Below, one piece after another: positions 55,615 through 64,000 of a DNA stretch of 64,000 nucleotides (within the stretch, counting starts at the first letter, position 1; every line of letters starts with the position of its first letter). The notes under the pieces were generated by a model that worked only from the letters and a program-made list of their open reading frames with translations, searched no databases and was not told the DNA's origin. Position numbers and translations under genes: made by a program. The DNA comes from Verpa conica (Eukaryota > Ascomycota > Pezizomycetes > Pezizales > Morchellaceae), in assembly GCA_033030425.1 (NCBI GenBank), contig JAUFSD010000001.1:2728001-2792000 (forward strand). Direction: 5' to 3'.

Positions 55615-56661
55615 ATGAGTCAGTCCCTTCTCTCAAGTTAGAGTTTAGGGAAATAGGCTTACATCATACTCAGGTTACGGTGGTTATGGAGATAATAATT
55701 ATTCTGCAAACCCTTACGGAGGTGGAGGAGGGGCTGGTGGTGGCGGGTTCATGAACAACTACAGCGGGTCACAAGGAGGCACTCAACAGACTCCAGGGAG
55801 TGCTTCAAAGGTTGGTGTTATTATGATGTAGATATTTGTTATTGTTCTTTGCTAATAGAACAGGGCCGTGGAACAAACACACTTCGTCCCGTGACGATCA
55901 AGCAGATTCTCGAAGCTGTCCAACCCCATCCCGATGCAGAGTTTAAAATTGATGATGTGGAACTGAGTCATGTAGATCACCCCTCTGCTCTTTAAATTCC
56001 AATCACTAGAGCTAATTTAATATTACTGTAGATTACTTTTGTTGCCCAAATCCGCAACATCAGCGAGCAAGCCACGAATATCACATACAAAATGGACGAT
56101 GGGACCGGAGTTATGGAGGTGAAGCAATGGGTCGATCCTGACACAATTGTCGACGATTCAAATCCCTCGAAGCTTACAGCAAACCAATATGTCCGTGTTC
56201 TCGGCACCCTTAAGCCGTTTAATAATAGGCGCCACGTTGGGGCTCACCAGATCTATGCTATCACGGATTTCAATGAGGTCCAATATCATCTCTTGGAGGC
56301 CACAGCTGTCCACCTATACTTCACACGGGGCCCTCCTCCTGAATCCTCTACCGGAGGGGGTACTTCTTATGGGCAGCCTGCACATGTGAAGGGAGAGGCT
56401 GATACTACGATGGGTGGAATGGGTGGAGGTGGAGGTGGAGGTAATAGCAACTGCCCACCAAATGCGTCTGCAACTGCTAGAAGGGTCTTCGATGCCATCC
56501 GGGCTACCCCGCACAATAATGATGGTATTCATACAAATATTATATCGCAGAAGAGCGGTATGGGCATGCCGGAGGTCCTGAGAGGGGTGGATGAGCTCGT
56601 GACGCTTGGGGTTGCGTACACGACAACGGATGATAATCATATTGCAGTTATGGATTTTTAA
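55615..56661 (+). CDS. RFA2: Replication protein A 32-kDa subunit (RPA2/Rfa2)
   Basis: Four exons: 55615-55618 (ATG plus one base), 55674-55810, 55864-55971 and 56032-56661, about 292 residues. The G/Y/N-rich N-terminus (MSYGGYGDNNYS, phospho-region position) leads into TLRPVTIKQILEAVQ. The single OB fold runs through ITFVAQIRNISEQATNITYK, DDGTGVMEVKQW, YVRVLGTLKPFNNRRHVGA and HLLEATAVHLYF. A glycine-rich linker precedes the C-terminal winged helix (VFDAIRATPHNNDGIHTNII, then VLRGVDELVTLG, ending AVMDF). RPA2 is part of the heterotrimer that binds single-stranded DNA in replication and repair. The tiny first exon was chosen because GTCAGT...ACTCAG restores MSYGGYG in phase. An MCB cluster lies upstream. 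Confidence 0.93.
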
Positions 56662-57059
56662 ATTTTCGGGATATTCGAAACGAATTTCTAGGCCCACAAC
56701 ATTATGCGGGAGTTCCGGGTAGTTTAGGTGCGCATGTAAACTAGTCTATATCATACAATTCAAAAGCTATGAGGGTTATGGGGTTTAGTTGATAAATTTT
56801 AATTGGGATACGAACTGTGCCAAGAGGGCATGACACATACATATTCGCATATACAGGGTTTATGCAGAGCCGCAGGGATAAAATCCCTAAACGGGACCGA
56901 GTCCTTTAATGGAATTTATCGCGAACTATTCTTGGAGCGACTCGTAAGCACGCGACTCAAGCTCGACTATCTGTCCCTACCATTATTTCAACATTAAATC
57001 CTACAGGCAACATTCGACCCAAGTCACTCGTTCTATCTATTGATACTCTTGCGCCAATT
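56662..57059. other. Intergenic RFA2 - ERD1
   Basis: 398 bp. The open frame at 56803-56997 has no conserved features. Nothing recognisable. Confidence 0.5.
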
Positions 57060-58460
57060 ATGGGGGAGGAATCTCACGGCTCTACTGAGTCGCTCAGCGT
57101 TCTCCTTCCGCTCCCCTATCGGGTTATCCTAATATTCATCATAGGTCTGTCCCAAGCACACCCACGCCCCGGTTATTCCTACGCTGATGGATCCTCAACG
57201 GAATAGGCATATGGCTCTTTGGCCTAAATCTACACTACTTCAAGATCATCCGAATCGAGGCCGGGCCAATGTTACGATACACACGCAGCGCAAACGAACC
57301 ACTATTACATCGCTCCGTGTACCAAATAGCGCTCGTGCTGTCGGCACTTTTTGGGCTGAATCTGGTGACTTTCTGGGCCGTAACAGGCGGAAATGAAGAA
57401 TTGGTGAAGGTGTGGGAGATCCTGCCCTTGATGCTGTTTGCCGCGATTGTCGGGATATTCCTATGGCCATTCGGGGGGTGGCACAAAAGGGGACGGTGGA
57501 GGTTTCTACGGTACGCATGACAATTATTGTTTTTTTCGATTATTTTTTACGAGTTTGTGGGGGTTTATTGCGGACCTCCCCCACGCACTCTGAAACATAT
57601 TTTTCGCGATATAGGTACCTAACAATTTTTTCCGTATCCGTAGAATGCTCCGGCGGATACTTATCGGAGGTCTCCATCCTGATCTACGGTTCGCCGATAT
57701 ACTCCTGGCTGATGCATTGACGTCATATGCAAAGGTTCTCGGGGATTTCGCAGTCTGCATCTGCATGTTTATGAGCGGCCATTCTTCGACAAACACCTCT
57801 CCCAACCGGGCTTGTGGTGGGGTATACTTGGTACCTTGTGTGATGGCATTACCATACATGATACGGCTACGACAGTGCCTCACAGAATACGTCCGTGCCC
57901 GCCGGAAAGGTGTCACGGAACGTCGTGTCCATCTCTTCAACTCCGCAAAATACGCTTCCGCGTTCCCGGTTATCATCTGCTCCGCCTTGCAGCGTGAGTA
58001 TGATCCGGATGAGCCGCATATGTTCCAGAAGGCAACTCTCTCGAGGATGTGGTTGTGCGCCGTCGTATTTAATTCTTGTTTCTCGTTTTATTGGGACGTG
58101 ACGAGGGATTGGGATCTCACACTGTTTTCATCTAAGCGCTCCTCTGATGGTCACCCTTGGGCTCTCCGTGCGAATCGCCATTTTGTAGCCGTGGGGTTCT
58201 ACTATAGCGCTATCATTGTTGATATCTTGCTACGGGCAACTTGGAGTTTCAAGTTGAGTCCACACTTGGACCATATTAATGAAATGGAAGGTGGAATTTT
58301 TATTCTGGAGTTGTTAGAAGTATTTAGGAGGTGGGTGTGGACATTCTTTAGAGTTGAGAAGGAATGGGTTGCGTCTAGAGCGGGAGGTGGGTTAGGGTTG
58401 TTGGAGGATGGTAATGGGATACAGCTACAAGAGTTCGGGGCAAAAATTGTTGAGGACTAA
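57060..58460 (+). CDS. ERD1: EXS-domain membrane protein, Erd1-like
   Basis: Three exons: 57060-57144, 57207-57510 and 57644-58460, in phase, about 401 residues. The N-terminus (SVLLPLPYRVILIFIIG joined to IWLFGLNLHYFK) gives the first membrane span and the fungal Erd1 pattern GxxNLHY. Further spans follow (LVLSALFGLNLVTFWAV, LPLMLFAAIVGIFLWPF, and a third near KVLGDFAVCICMFM). The EXS signature blocks are present: RFADILLADALTSYAKVLGD, RLRQCLTEYV, NSAKYASAFPVI, FYWDVTRDWDL, and VFRRWVWTFFRVEKEW near the end. Yeast Erd1 is a Golgi protein needed for retention of ER proteins and for phosphate recycling from the Golgi lumen; the EXS domain is shared with XPR1/SYG1 exporters. It follows RFA2 on the same strand. 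Confidence 0.85.
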
Positions 58461-58724
58461 GCTTTTCTGGCTAATTTTCTATCCTTAGTATTTGAGGTAG
58501 TGGATTGAAGGGTATATGGAACGAGGAATTTCTTGGCGTATATATAGAGGGTTTTTAGTTTCTTGTATGAATTTTTTATACTACTCTTTCTCGCTAGTTT
58601 CCTAGGGGTTTTTATTCATTATACTCTTTTATAAAGCTTAATGATGGAAATATAATTGTAGTTTGGTATCTGTTTTATTATTTAGTAATTTTATTGATCA
58701 TAGTCTGGGGCTGGCGTACGCAAG
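58461..58724. other. Short convergent intergenic region
   Basis: 264 bp of AT-rich 3' sequence between ERD1 (+) and the Cys-rich unknown (-). No gene is seen. Confidence 0.5.
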
Positions 58725-59216
58725 TCAAAGTTGACGATGATCTAAAAATATATATCCCACCTCCTCTTCTTCTTTCACAACCGGGCGATCCTGCCTTGCC
58801 CATTGCCTCAACGTTTCGGATGCACCATCACTCATCGGGTCCCAGATAAAATTTAATTCATCTTTCTCAGGAGCCTCAGGAGCCTCGACTACGTTGGGAA
58901 ACTCCTGATCACGCTTATGGTCGAATGGTAGGCTAAGATTAGCATCAATGCATTGGCATAACCAGATGGGGCCACATTTAGCACAATCTTTTAGTAAACC
59001 TGCATCAATCTCCTCGAACTCCTCTTCGGGGGCTTCTTGTTTCTTGTGAGACCTATTTGTTTTCTTGGAGGGAGGTCTGTTAGTACGGCAGAAGTTACAG
59101 TGGGTGTTCCAGAGGGCGGTGGCGTCCTGGAGCTTCTGGGAATTTCTTTCAACGCTGCAGGTGCACCTGGCACTTCTATTTTTGGGGCCTTTGGGGCCTT
59201 TGGCTTCAGTAGTCAT
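58725..59216 (-). CDS. Small cysteine-rich hypothetical protein
   Basis: A single exon of 163 residues, not recognised. The cysteines are paired in a zinc-ligand-like pattern: CTC near residue 18, THCNFC near 38, then CAKCGPIWLCQC near 82 (CxxCx5CxC). The N-terminus has short KGPKGPK repeats and a basic stretch. The acidic C-terminal half includes FIWDPMSDGASETLRQWARQ. There is no signal peptide or membrane span. The in-frame length, Cys spacing and lack of low-complexity bias support a real gene; lack of any known family keeps confidence moderate. An unseen intron is possible. It is convergent with ERD1. Confidence 0.5.
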   Translation of the reverse strand: MTTEAKGPKGPKNRSARCTCSVERNSQKLQDATALWNTHCNFCRTNRPPSKKTNRSHKKQEAPEEEFEEIDAGLLKDCAKCGPIWLCQCIDANLSLPFDHKRDQEFPNVVEAPEAPEKDELNFIWDPMSDGASETLRQWARQDRPVVKEEEEVGYIFLDHRQL

Positions 59217-59763
59217 TTTTTCTGTTGCTTTCTGGTGAATGGGGGCTAGTTCTATAAGTTTCCGGAATAATTCATGGAAGTAATAAAGATTTCTTAATAC
59301 TGGACTATTAGATATGGAGGGGAGAAGGTAGGATGGTTATATAATAGTTTACTCTAAGGGCTCAAGTGTGGGATTTTCTTGGTTTTTCATCTTGAGTACC
59401 ATTTATTATGGGCTTTCAATATACTGTGATCAAAGCTGAGTGTAGTATATCATGAGACATTGATCAAAGACGAGACGTACTTGAAAATTTTTGAGATATT
59501 CCACATCGATCAGGTGAGGCTATATATAGGTTCACTTTTTATTACTTGAGGTTTTGACCTGCGCTTGGTCAGTGTAATTCGTATTAGGTTCTTCAAAGTG
59601 TTTTCATGGATACATTCGAGAGTAGGTAGGTCTTGAAGTTTTTTTTCCCCAAGTACTTTGTTATTTTTCTTAGGATAAACCGTTTATTGCATAAACCTTT
59701 CATTGCATATATACATAGTTGGCCTTCCCATATCTATCAACAAAAAGCCTCCACTCCACCAGT
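59217..59763. other. Intergenic, AT-rich
   Basis: 547 bp between two minus-strand genes, with no conserved frame; it should hold the promoter of the Cys-rich gene and the 3' end of the uL23m gene. Confidence 0.5.
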
Positions 59764-60448
59764 TTAGGCATCAATATTTTTCTCTACTTCAAACCTATCC
59801 GTGTGTGATTTTGCTAAAAACTCTGTAGCCTGTTGTCGCAATCTAGCACGTATTGGACTCGGCCTCTTCTTCGCATCCTCTGAATAGGTGGCCCGGTACT
59901 TCTCCTGACCCTTTCTTGTGACCTCAGCAGCCTCGTGATTCCACCTGGCCACCCGGTAATCATTAGCACTCTAAGCCCTGCTAAGTCTTCTGAGGATGAA
60001 GGAGAGAAGATATTCTCATTTCCATCACCCCTCAGTCTGAAGCCTGGGGGAGAATATAGCAAAACATACGGAGAAAGATCATCTGGCTCCTCCGGATACA
60101 CGAACGGCTCCTTCAACTCAACCGTCATCTTCTTTATCGCCCTCGGTCGATACCACTCTAGTCTCCTCCCGCCCACTGTCGGCTTCGCATATTCGATCTT
60201 CTGCTGCTCAATATAGGAACGCACACTTAGGCACTCGACTCCATAGGCATTATAAAGGTAGTCTTTGAGGTCGAGCTTGTTGATATTGAGGGGCACGATG
60301 AATTGTGCAAAGTTTGGAGGAAGGTGGGTTGTTCGTATTAGGGCGAGGGTAAAGTTAGGTCTGCAATTGTTAGTGAGATGGGACGAGGGCAATTGGGAGG
60401 TAATAGACAAGGCACATACAAGTAAATTTTCTTGGAACCGAACTTCAT
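59764..60448 (-). CDS. MRP20: Mitochondrial ribosomal protein uL23m (Mrp20)
   Basis: Three exons: 60448-60420, 60360-60070 and 59944-59764, in phase, 166 residues. The start MKFGSKKIYLPNFTLALIRT matches the family N-terminus. The body has NFAQFIVPLNINKLDLKDYL, YNAYGVECLSVRSYI and RRLEWYRPRAIKKMTVEL, the uL23 fold that lines the exit tunnel of the mitochondrial large subunit. The last intron uses a canonical GTATGT donor at 60069 (125 nt) and joins PDDLSP to WNHEAAEVTRK. The longer read-through frame down to 59814 is also open but loses the expected K/R/E-rich tail. Divergent from the PRELI gene, 620 bp between starts, so two mitochondrial genes may share a promoter region. Confidence 0.88.
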
Positions 60449-61068
60449 CGTAGTGGGTGGGGTTTGTGATCCGTGAGGCGGGTGTGGGCTGGTTGCTGCC
60501 CTTGGAGACGTTTGGAGTTTTGCTTGGCCATCACGTGATGTATAAACATCGAGATTAGAACCTGTGGGTGGATTTCTAATTCTCTACTCGACCGATCGAG
60601 ATTATCTGGAATACTGTAAGATTAAAGAGACCCTTCCTTTATATATCACAGAAGAGGGTCTGTTTAATAGCGAATTTTCTCTCGTGTTCCGTATAAAGGG
60701 CCCTTGCCTATCCCCCACCTTCCCTGCTTGGCTGGCTGGCTGCCGACGTCTCCCGTACACCGTCCGACAAACAGAAAAAGCATCCGATATGCGGAAGGGG
60801 AAATATATTCACCCGGAGTGAGGGCTCTAAAAGTCTTCACCTTCACCTCCTCCTCCTCCAACAACAACAACGCACATCCACAACCAATAAAAGCCGTCAC
60901 CGTGACATCTTCGTTTCCTTACTGCATTTGCGATCTGCATGTGGTGTGTGCTCCGCGGTGGCAACCCCGCATTTCAGTGAACTTAAACAGCACACGATCA
61001 CCACAACCTTCCCTACGAAAGTCGAAAGCTTGGTTGCCCAAGTTTAAGTTTGTATTCGATAATTCAAG
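60449..61068. promoter_or_regulatory. Divergent intergenic region, uL23m / PRELI
   Basis: 620 bp separate the two start codons, both of nuclear genes for mitochondrial proteins. Contains CACGTGATG near 60533 and CT-rich runs near 60840-60870. Open frames at 60564-61075 have no conserved features. Confidence 0.4.
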
Positions 61069-62002
61069 ATGGTGAAGTTTTACGAGAATGCTTTTTCCTA
61101 CGAGTATGGTCTCCATTGAAATCCATCTGATCCTACACGCTGTGGCTGCTGTCTTGCAACCACGTTATGGCCCCTGCTGCATGATTACTTACATTTGTAC
61201 CATTGCTAATGGATTTTATTTCAACTACAGCTACCAATGGCCCGCAGTAACTCTTGCCTACTTCCTCCGCTATCCCAAGTAATTAACTCTCATACATCGC
61301 TATCAATCCATTAGCCCTTAGTCCTTCGTCTATGAAGCTCTTTAGTTCCTCAGCTAACCTACCTACTCATCTAGCCCTTACTCTACTCATGTGGTCTCCA
61401 CCGACACACTCTCCTCCCGCCTCGACCCCATCACCGGCAACCTACATTTAACCCGCCTACACTTAAAACGTGGAAAGCTCCCTGCTAGTGTCGCCCGCTT
61501 CCTCCCAAAGATCAAAGAATCTTACATCCTCGAAAAGTCTATCGTCGATGTCAAAAACCAACGACTCGAGACAGAGACCCGTAATCTCGATTGGGAGGGT
61601 GTGCTATCCGTTGTTGAATCACAGATTTACACTCCATCTATCGAGCGCGTTACACCAGCTACTGTAATAGTGGAGGGGAGAACGGATGTGCAGACGGTAG
61701 TACGTTTTGAGTCACGGCTGGGAAGTGGAAAGGTTGTGAAGGATGTTGAGGAGAGGGTGGGCTTCTTTAGTAATTGGACTACAGGCTCAGTACAGAGGTC
61801 TATTGAGCTGGTGGGTGTGCGAAGGATGAGAGAGGGGTTAGGGAGAAGTAGGGAGGGGATGAAGGTTGTGTTGGAGCAATTGAGGGAGAGGGGAATGGTA
61901 GGTGTATTGAGGGAGCAGAGGAAAGGTGGGTGGGAGAGGTGGAAGAAAGCGTGGAGGGGGGAGGGGGAGTTACTAGAGGGCATTGCAACGCAGAGGAAAT
62001 AA
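61069..62002 (+). CDS. PRELI/MSF1-domain mitochondrial lipid-transfer protein (Ups family)
   Basis: Three exons: 61069-61103, 61231-61278 and 61375-62002, in phase, about 236 residues. The PRELI domain starts at residue 1: MVKFYENAFSYDYQWPAVTL, then AYFLRYPNPYSTHVVSTDTL, LTRLHLKRGKLPASVARFLP, and ETRNLDWEGVLSVVESQIY. Ups-family proteins with Mdm35 move phosphatidic acid or phosphatidylserine between mitochondrial membranes. The KLPxxVxxFL stretch is closer to Ups1 than to Ups2, but I cannot settle which paralogue it is. The C-terminal helix is basic (MREGLGRSREGMKVVLEQL) and continues about 40 residues past the domain. The two short first exons (35 and 48 nt) are supported by phase and by uninterrupted domain sequence. 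Confidence 0.88.
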
Positions 62003-62991
62003 TGCTTCGGTGATACTTTATAGGCGAATCAACGATCTATGAAGGTATGTACCACAATGCCGTCCAAGAAGGGACGACTAGAGATAGGTTTTTACAAACA
62101 TACAAATCATCCCCTATAGTAAGAGGAGGAACACACAAAAAAAAATTCTTGTATGATATGGACTACACGTCATTACTATACGTTGTCAACGTTTTTCCTT
62201 TGACTAACTTTTCATTTTATAGTATTCTCATGGGAGGCTCATTTTATTCTTATGTTTCTTTACATCACGATTTGGCTCTTTACTTTTGATCTCCGTTTGA
62301 GGATTTTGTCTTTCAGTGTATTTTTTTTTTACTTCTTCTGTCTTTCTGTTCTTGGAGTAGAACTGTATTATATCAGTGGGGAAAGCGGGGGCTAGGGTTA
62401 GGGTTTGTGGTACCAAAGCATACAATGCGCGTATACATCCATCCAAGAATAAAGTAAAATGTCTCTCCTCTGTCAAAAAAAAGTGCCTATACTAGTTCTA
62501 GTATCACCAATTACAATTTCTACCCATTAGTAACTGGTTTGCCCGAATTGATGTTCCCTATGGGCCTCTCACCATACAAGAGAAGCCAGAAGTATTTTAA
62601 CACTCCAAGATTAATTTCTCTGCTCTGTTTCTGGTTGTGCCTCGAGTTTTACATTTCTCCCACATAAATTTAAATCTCTCTTGAATCATGTGATATAATG
62701 AAATAAAACAAGAACCTCTAATGGACGGATCCTGTTCCGAATCTCGTACCACTAATGGCGTGGACCAATGTGCACCTTCCATGAATGCATATTCTGCCTA
62801 AACCGGCTCAGTCATAAAATCGAGTGGGCGTCGCATTTAATACGACACACAAGTAAAATACTAACAGCTAATAAACTACTTACTAATCACCGTTCATCAC
62901 TCGACTGATGAACGATAATAATAAAAACAGTGAGAAGCAGGGATACTGGTTGTGGGGTTGAGAGGTCGAGAGAGGGGAGGGGTGGATAGTT

Positions 62992-63032
62992 GTGTAGTAG
63001 TAGTGTTGTAGTAGTGTTGTAGTAGTGTGTGT
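62992..63032. repeat. (GTAGTAGT)n-type microsatellite
   Basis: Imperfect tandem GTAGTAGTGTT units over about 40 bp. The open frame on the minus strand here (62887-63249) is repeat-derived. Confidence 0.7.
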
Positions 63033-63395
63033 GATGGCTGAGAGGGCTCACTAGAGCCAAACACAGATCGGATAAGCTAGTGACATCACTTAATTTTACT
63101 AGATCAGTTACACCGTGATCTATTACGCAAAGAAGTACCAGACATGTTAGTTTACTACCAAATTTAACCTCAATCATAAATTTTATACACATCAGATTCT
63201 CCCTTACCCCTAGACTTCGAGTACTATTTCTGGGGCCCTTAGCATTCACTTACTAAATCATCGTAAATAGGCCAAGTGTCCAATGACAAGAACCCTATAT
63301 TACAATATCCGTCACTATGGTTCATAAAGGCGTTTAGCACGCGTCATACCTATGAATCCCGATGTGCCTTAAGGGAGAAGACCTTATGACAGGAA

Positions 63396-63782
63396 CTATA
63401 CCAATGGCCTAATCCATAAGTTAAGACATTTAGGCTTGAGACGCGTTCTAGACTTATGTCTCCTGAAGTAGCTGCTAGTTGGACCTATCCTGAACTCATA
63501 ATACTTCTGTTCGTCTGTATTGACTATGGGCTCCCACTCTGTACTTGGCTCTATAGGGTCAATCTCAGAGCTGGTATCATAGCAGCTACAGAAGTCAAAA
63601 CATTTGCTACAGTGGTGGCAGTTAGGTACTTCACTCACTGACTCTTTGCGGTTTTATACACAGGTTTGAAGAGACCCTTAAGCTTAAAGGTGGTAAGACA
63701 TTTGTAAGACTCTTGTCGATACCTTCTTGAAATCTTGTATTTTGGGAGGTTTGAGATAAGGAAATTCCTCTTCATATTCCTG
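63396..63782 (-). CDS. Possible partial Cys-rich gene near right edge
   Basis: On the minus strand an exon-like segment starts after CTAATTTTCAG at about 63783 and reads EYEEEFPYLKPPKIQDFKK, with a possible donor (GTATCG) after it. Downstream, 63638-63396 reads SEVPNCHHCSKCFDFCSCYD followed by TSSEIDPIEPSTEWEPIV. The branch site and acceptor, plus the cysteine pairs (CHHCSKC...CSC), suggest a real but incompletely resolved gene whose start lies beyond 63783 and possibly outside the window. The phases of the two segments do not join simply, so an extra intron or decay is likely. Family unknown. The CxxC...CxC pattern faintly resembles the Cys-rich protein at 58725-59216. Confidence 0.25.
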
Positions 63783-64000
63783 AAAATTAGATTTCTTATA
63801 AACTTTTGTTGTGTCTGTTTGAAAGGTCATAGGTGGAGAGCTATAGTTTTGATGCTAGGATCTATAAGATTATTTTATAAGCTTTCAAGTGGGATAAGCG
63901 TTTTTTAAAGAGGTGTGTAAGTAGTACTCTATTACTTGTGTTGAAAATTAAATACATACACACTGATCTGGATTCCTAAATATTATCCCTATGTACTAAC

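Larger units (their letters stand above)
62003..64000. other. Right flank, mostly no gene seen
   Basis: AT-rich with short repeats. The only sequence that looks coding is the minus-strand Cys-rich frame and exon-like segment at 63396-63782, listed separately. Confidence 0.5.

Noticed and set aside
59814..59944. Read-through C-terminus of uL23m (…GLRVLMITGWPGG…)
   Set aside because: A canonical GTATGT donor at 60069 and a CTAAT branch site near the acceptor at 59945 give the expected charged tail; the read-through is intron plus wrong frame.

Overview
The window looks like nuclear DNA of a filamentous ascomycete (Pezizomycotina). It has spliced genes with short GT-AG introns (mostly 45-200 nt, many with a CTAAC/CTAAT branch site), a TSC1/hamartin homologue (absent from budding yeast), a fungal-type PIG-P with long hydrophilic extensions, and large gene-poor AT-rich stretches with a MITE and a possible decayed mobile-element coding remnant. 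An early-diverging lineage such as Pezizomycetes is a guess. I see no plasmid, phage, CRISPR, rRNA or convincing tRNA feature.

Layout, left to right. 1-4.7 kb: no gene seen. 4.7-12.6 kb: a five-exon GNAT acetyltransferase (+), MLH1 (-) and SYO1 (+); MLH1 and SYO1 are divergent and share a 248-bp promoter. 12.6-15.2 kb: AT-rich, empty. 15.2-20.6 kb: a divergent pair, a type II membrane glycosyltransferase-like protein (-) and the proteasome subunit RPN1 (+). 20.6-23.9 kb: gene-poor, one minisatellite. 23.9 kb: a G-patch protein (-). 24.6-26.8 kb: gene-poor with a possible decayed coding remnant. 26.9-27.9 kb: a broken short-chain dehydrogenase. 29.2-30.3 kb: a J-domain protein (-). 30.3-33.7 kb: gene-poor with a 236-bp MITE. 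33.7-34.4 kb: RNase H2 subunit C (+). 36.9-41.8 kb: TBP, BOS1 and PIG-P/GPI19, all +. 42.1-51.3 kb: FIG4 and TSC1, both -. 51.3-55.6 kb: gene-poor. 55.6-62.0 kb: RFA2 (+), an ERD1/EXS-domain protein (+), a small Cys-rich unknown (-), mitochondrial ribosomal protein uL23m (-) and a PRELI/MSF1 lipid-transfer protein (+). 62.0-64.0 kb: mostly empty, with a possible partial gene at the right edge.

Most genes are core housekeeping: mismatch repair (MLH1), RPA (RFA2), RNase H2, transcription initiation (TBP), ribosome biogenesis (SYO1), the proteasome (RPN1), secretory traffic (BOS1, ERD1, PIG-P), phosphoinositide and TORC1 control (FIG4, TSC1) and mitochondria (uL23m, PRELI). No biosynthetic cluster or defence system is visible.

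The most interesting signal is regulatory. The three DNA replication/repair genes MLH1, RNase H2C and RFA2 are scattered over 46 kb, yet each has an ACGCGT (MCB, the MBF/DSC1 site) 58-97 bp upstream of its start codon, together with a shared CGCGTAAA 8-mer. None of the other genes' proximal upstream regions shows this, except SYO1, which shares MLH1's promoter. Also notable are start-codon micro-exons (3 nt in BOS1, 4 nt in RFA2, 11 nt in TSC1), a probable GC-AG intron that removes an in-frame stop in RPN1, an 819-nt outlier intron in SYO1, and a one-residue insertion before the terminal Cys of MLH1. All exon structures were read by eye from splice signals, reading phase and remembered family conservation; no alignment was run.
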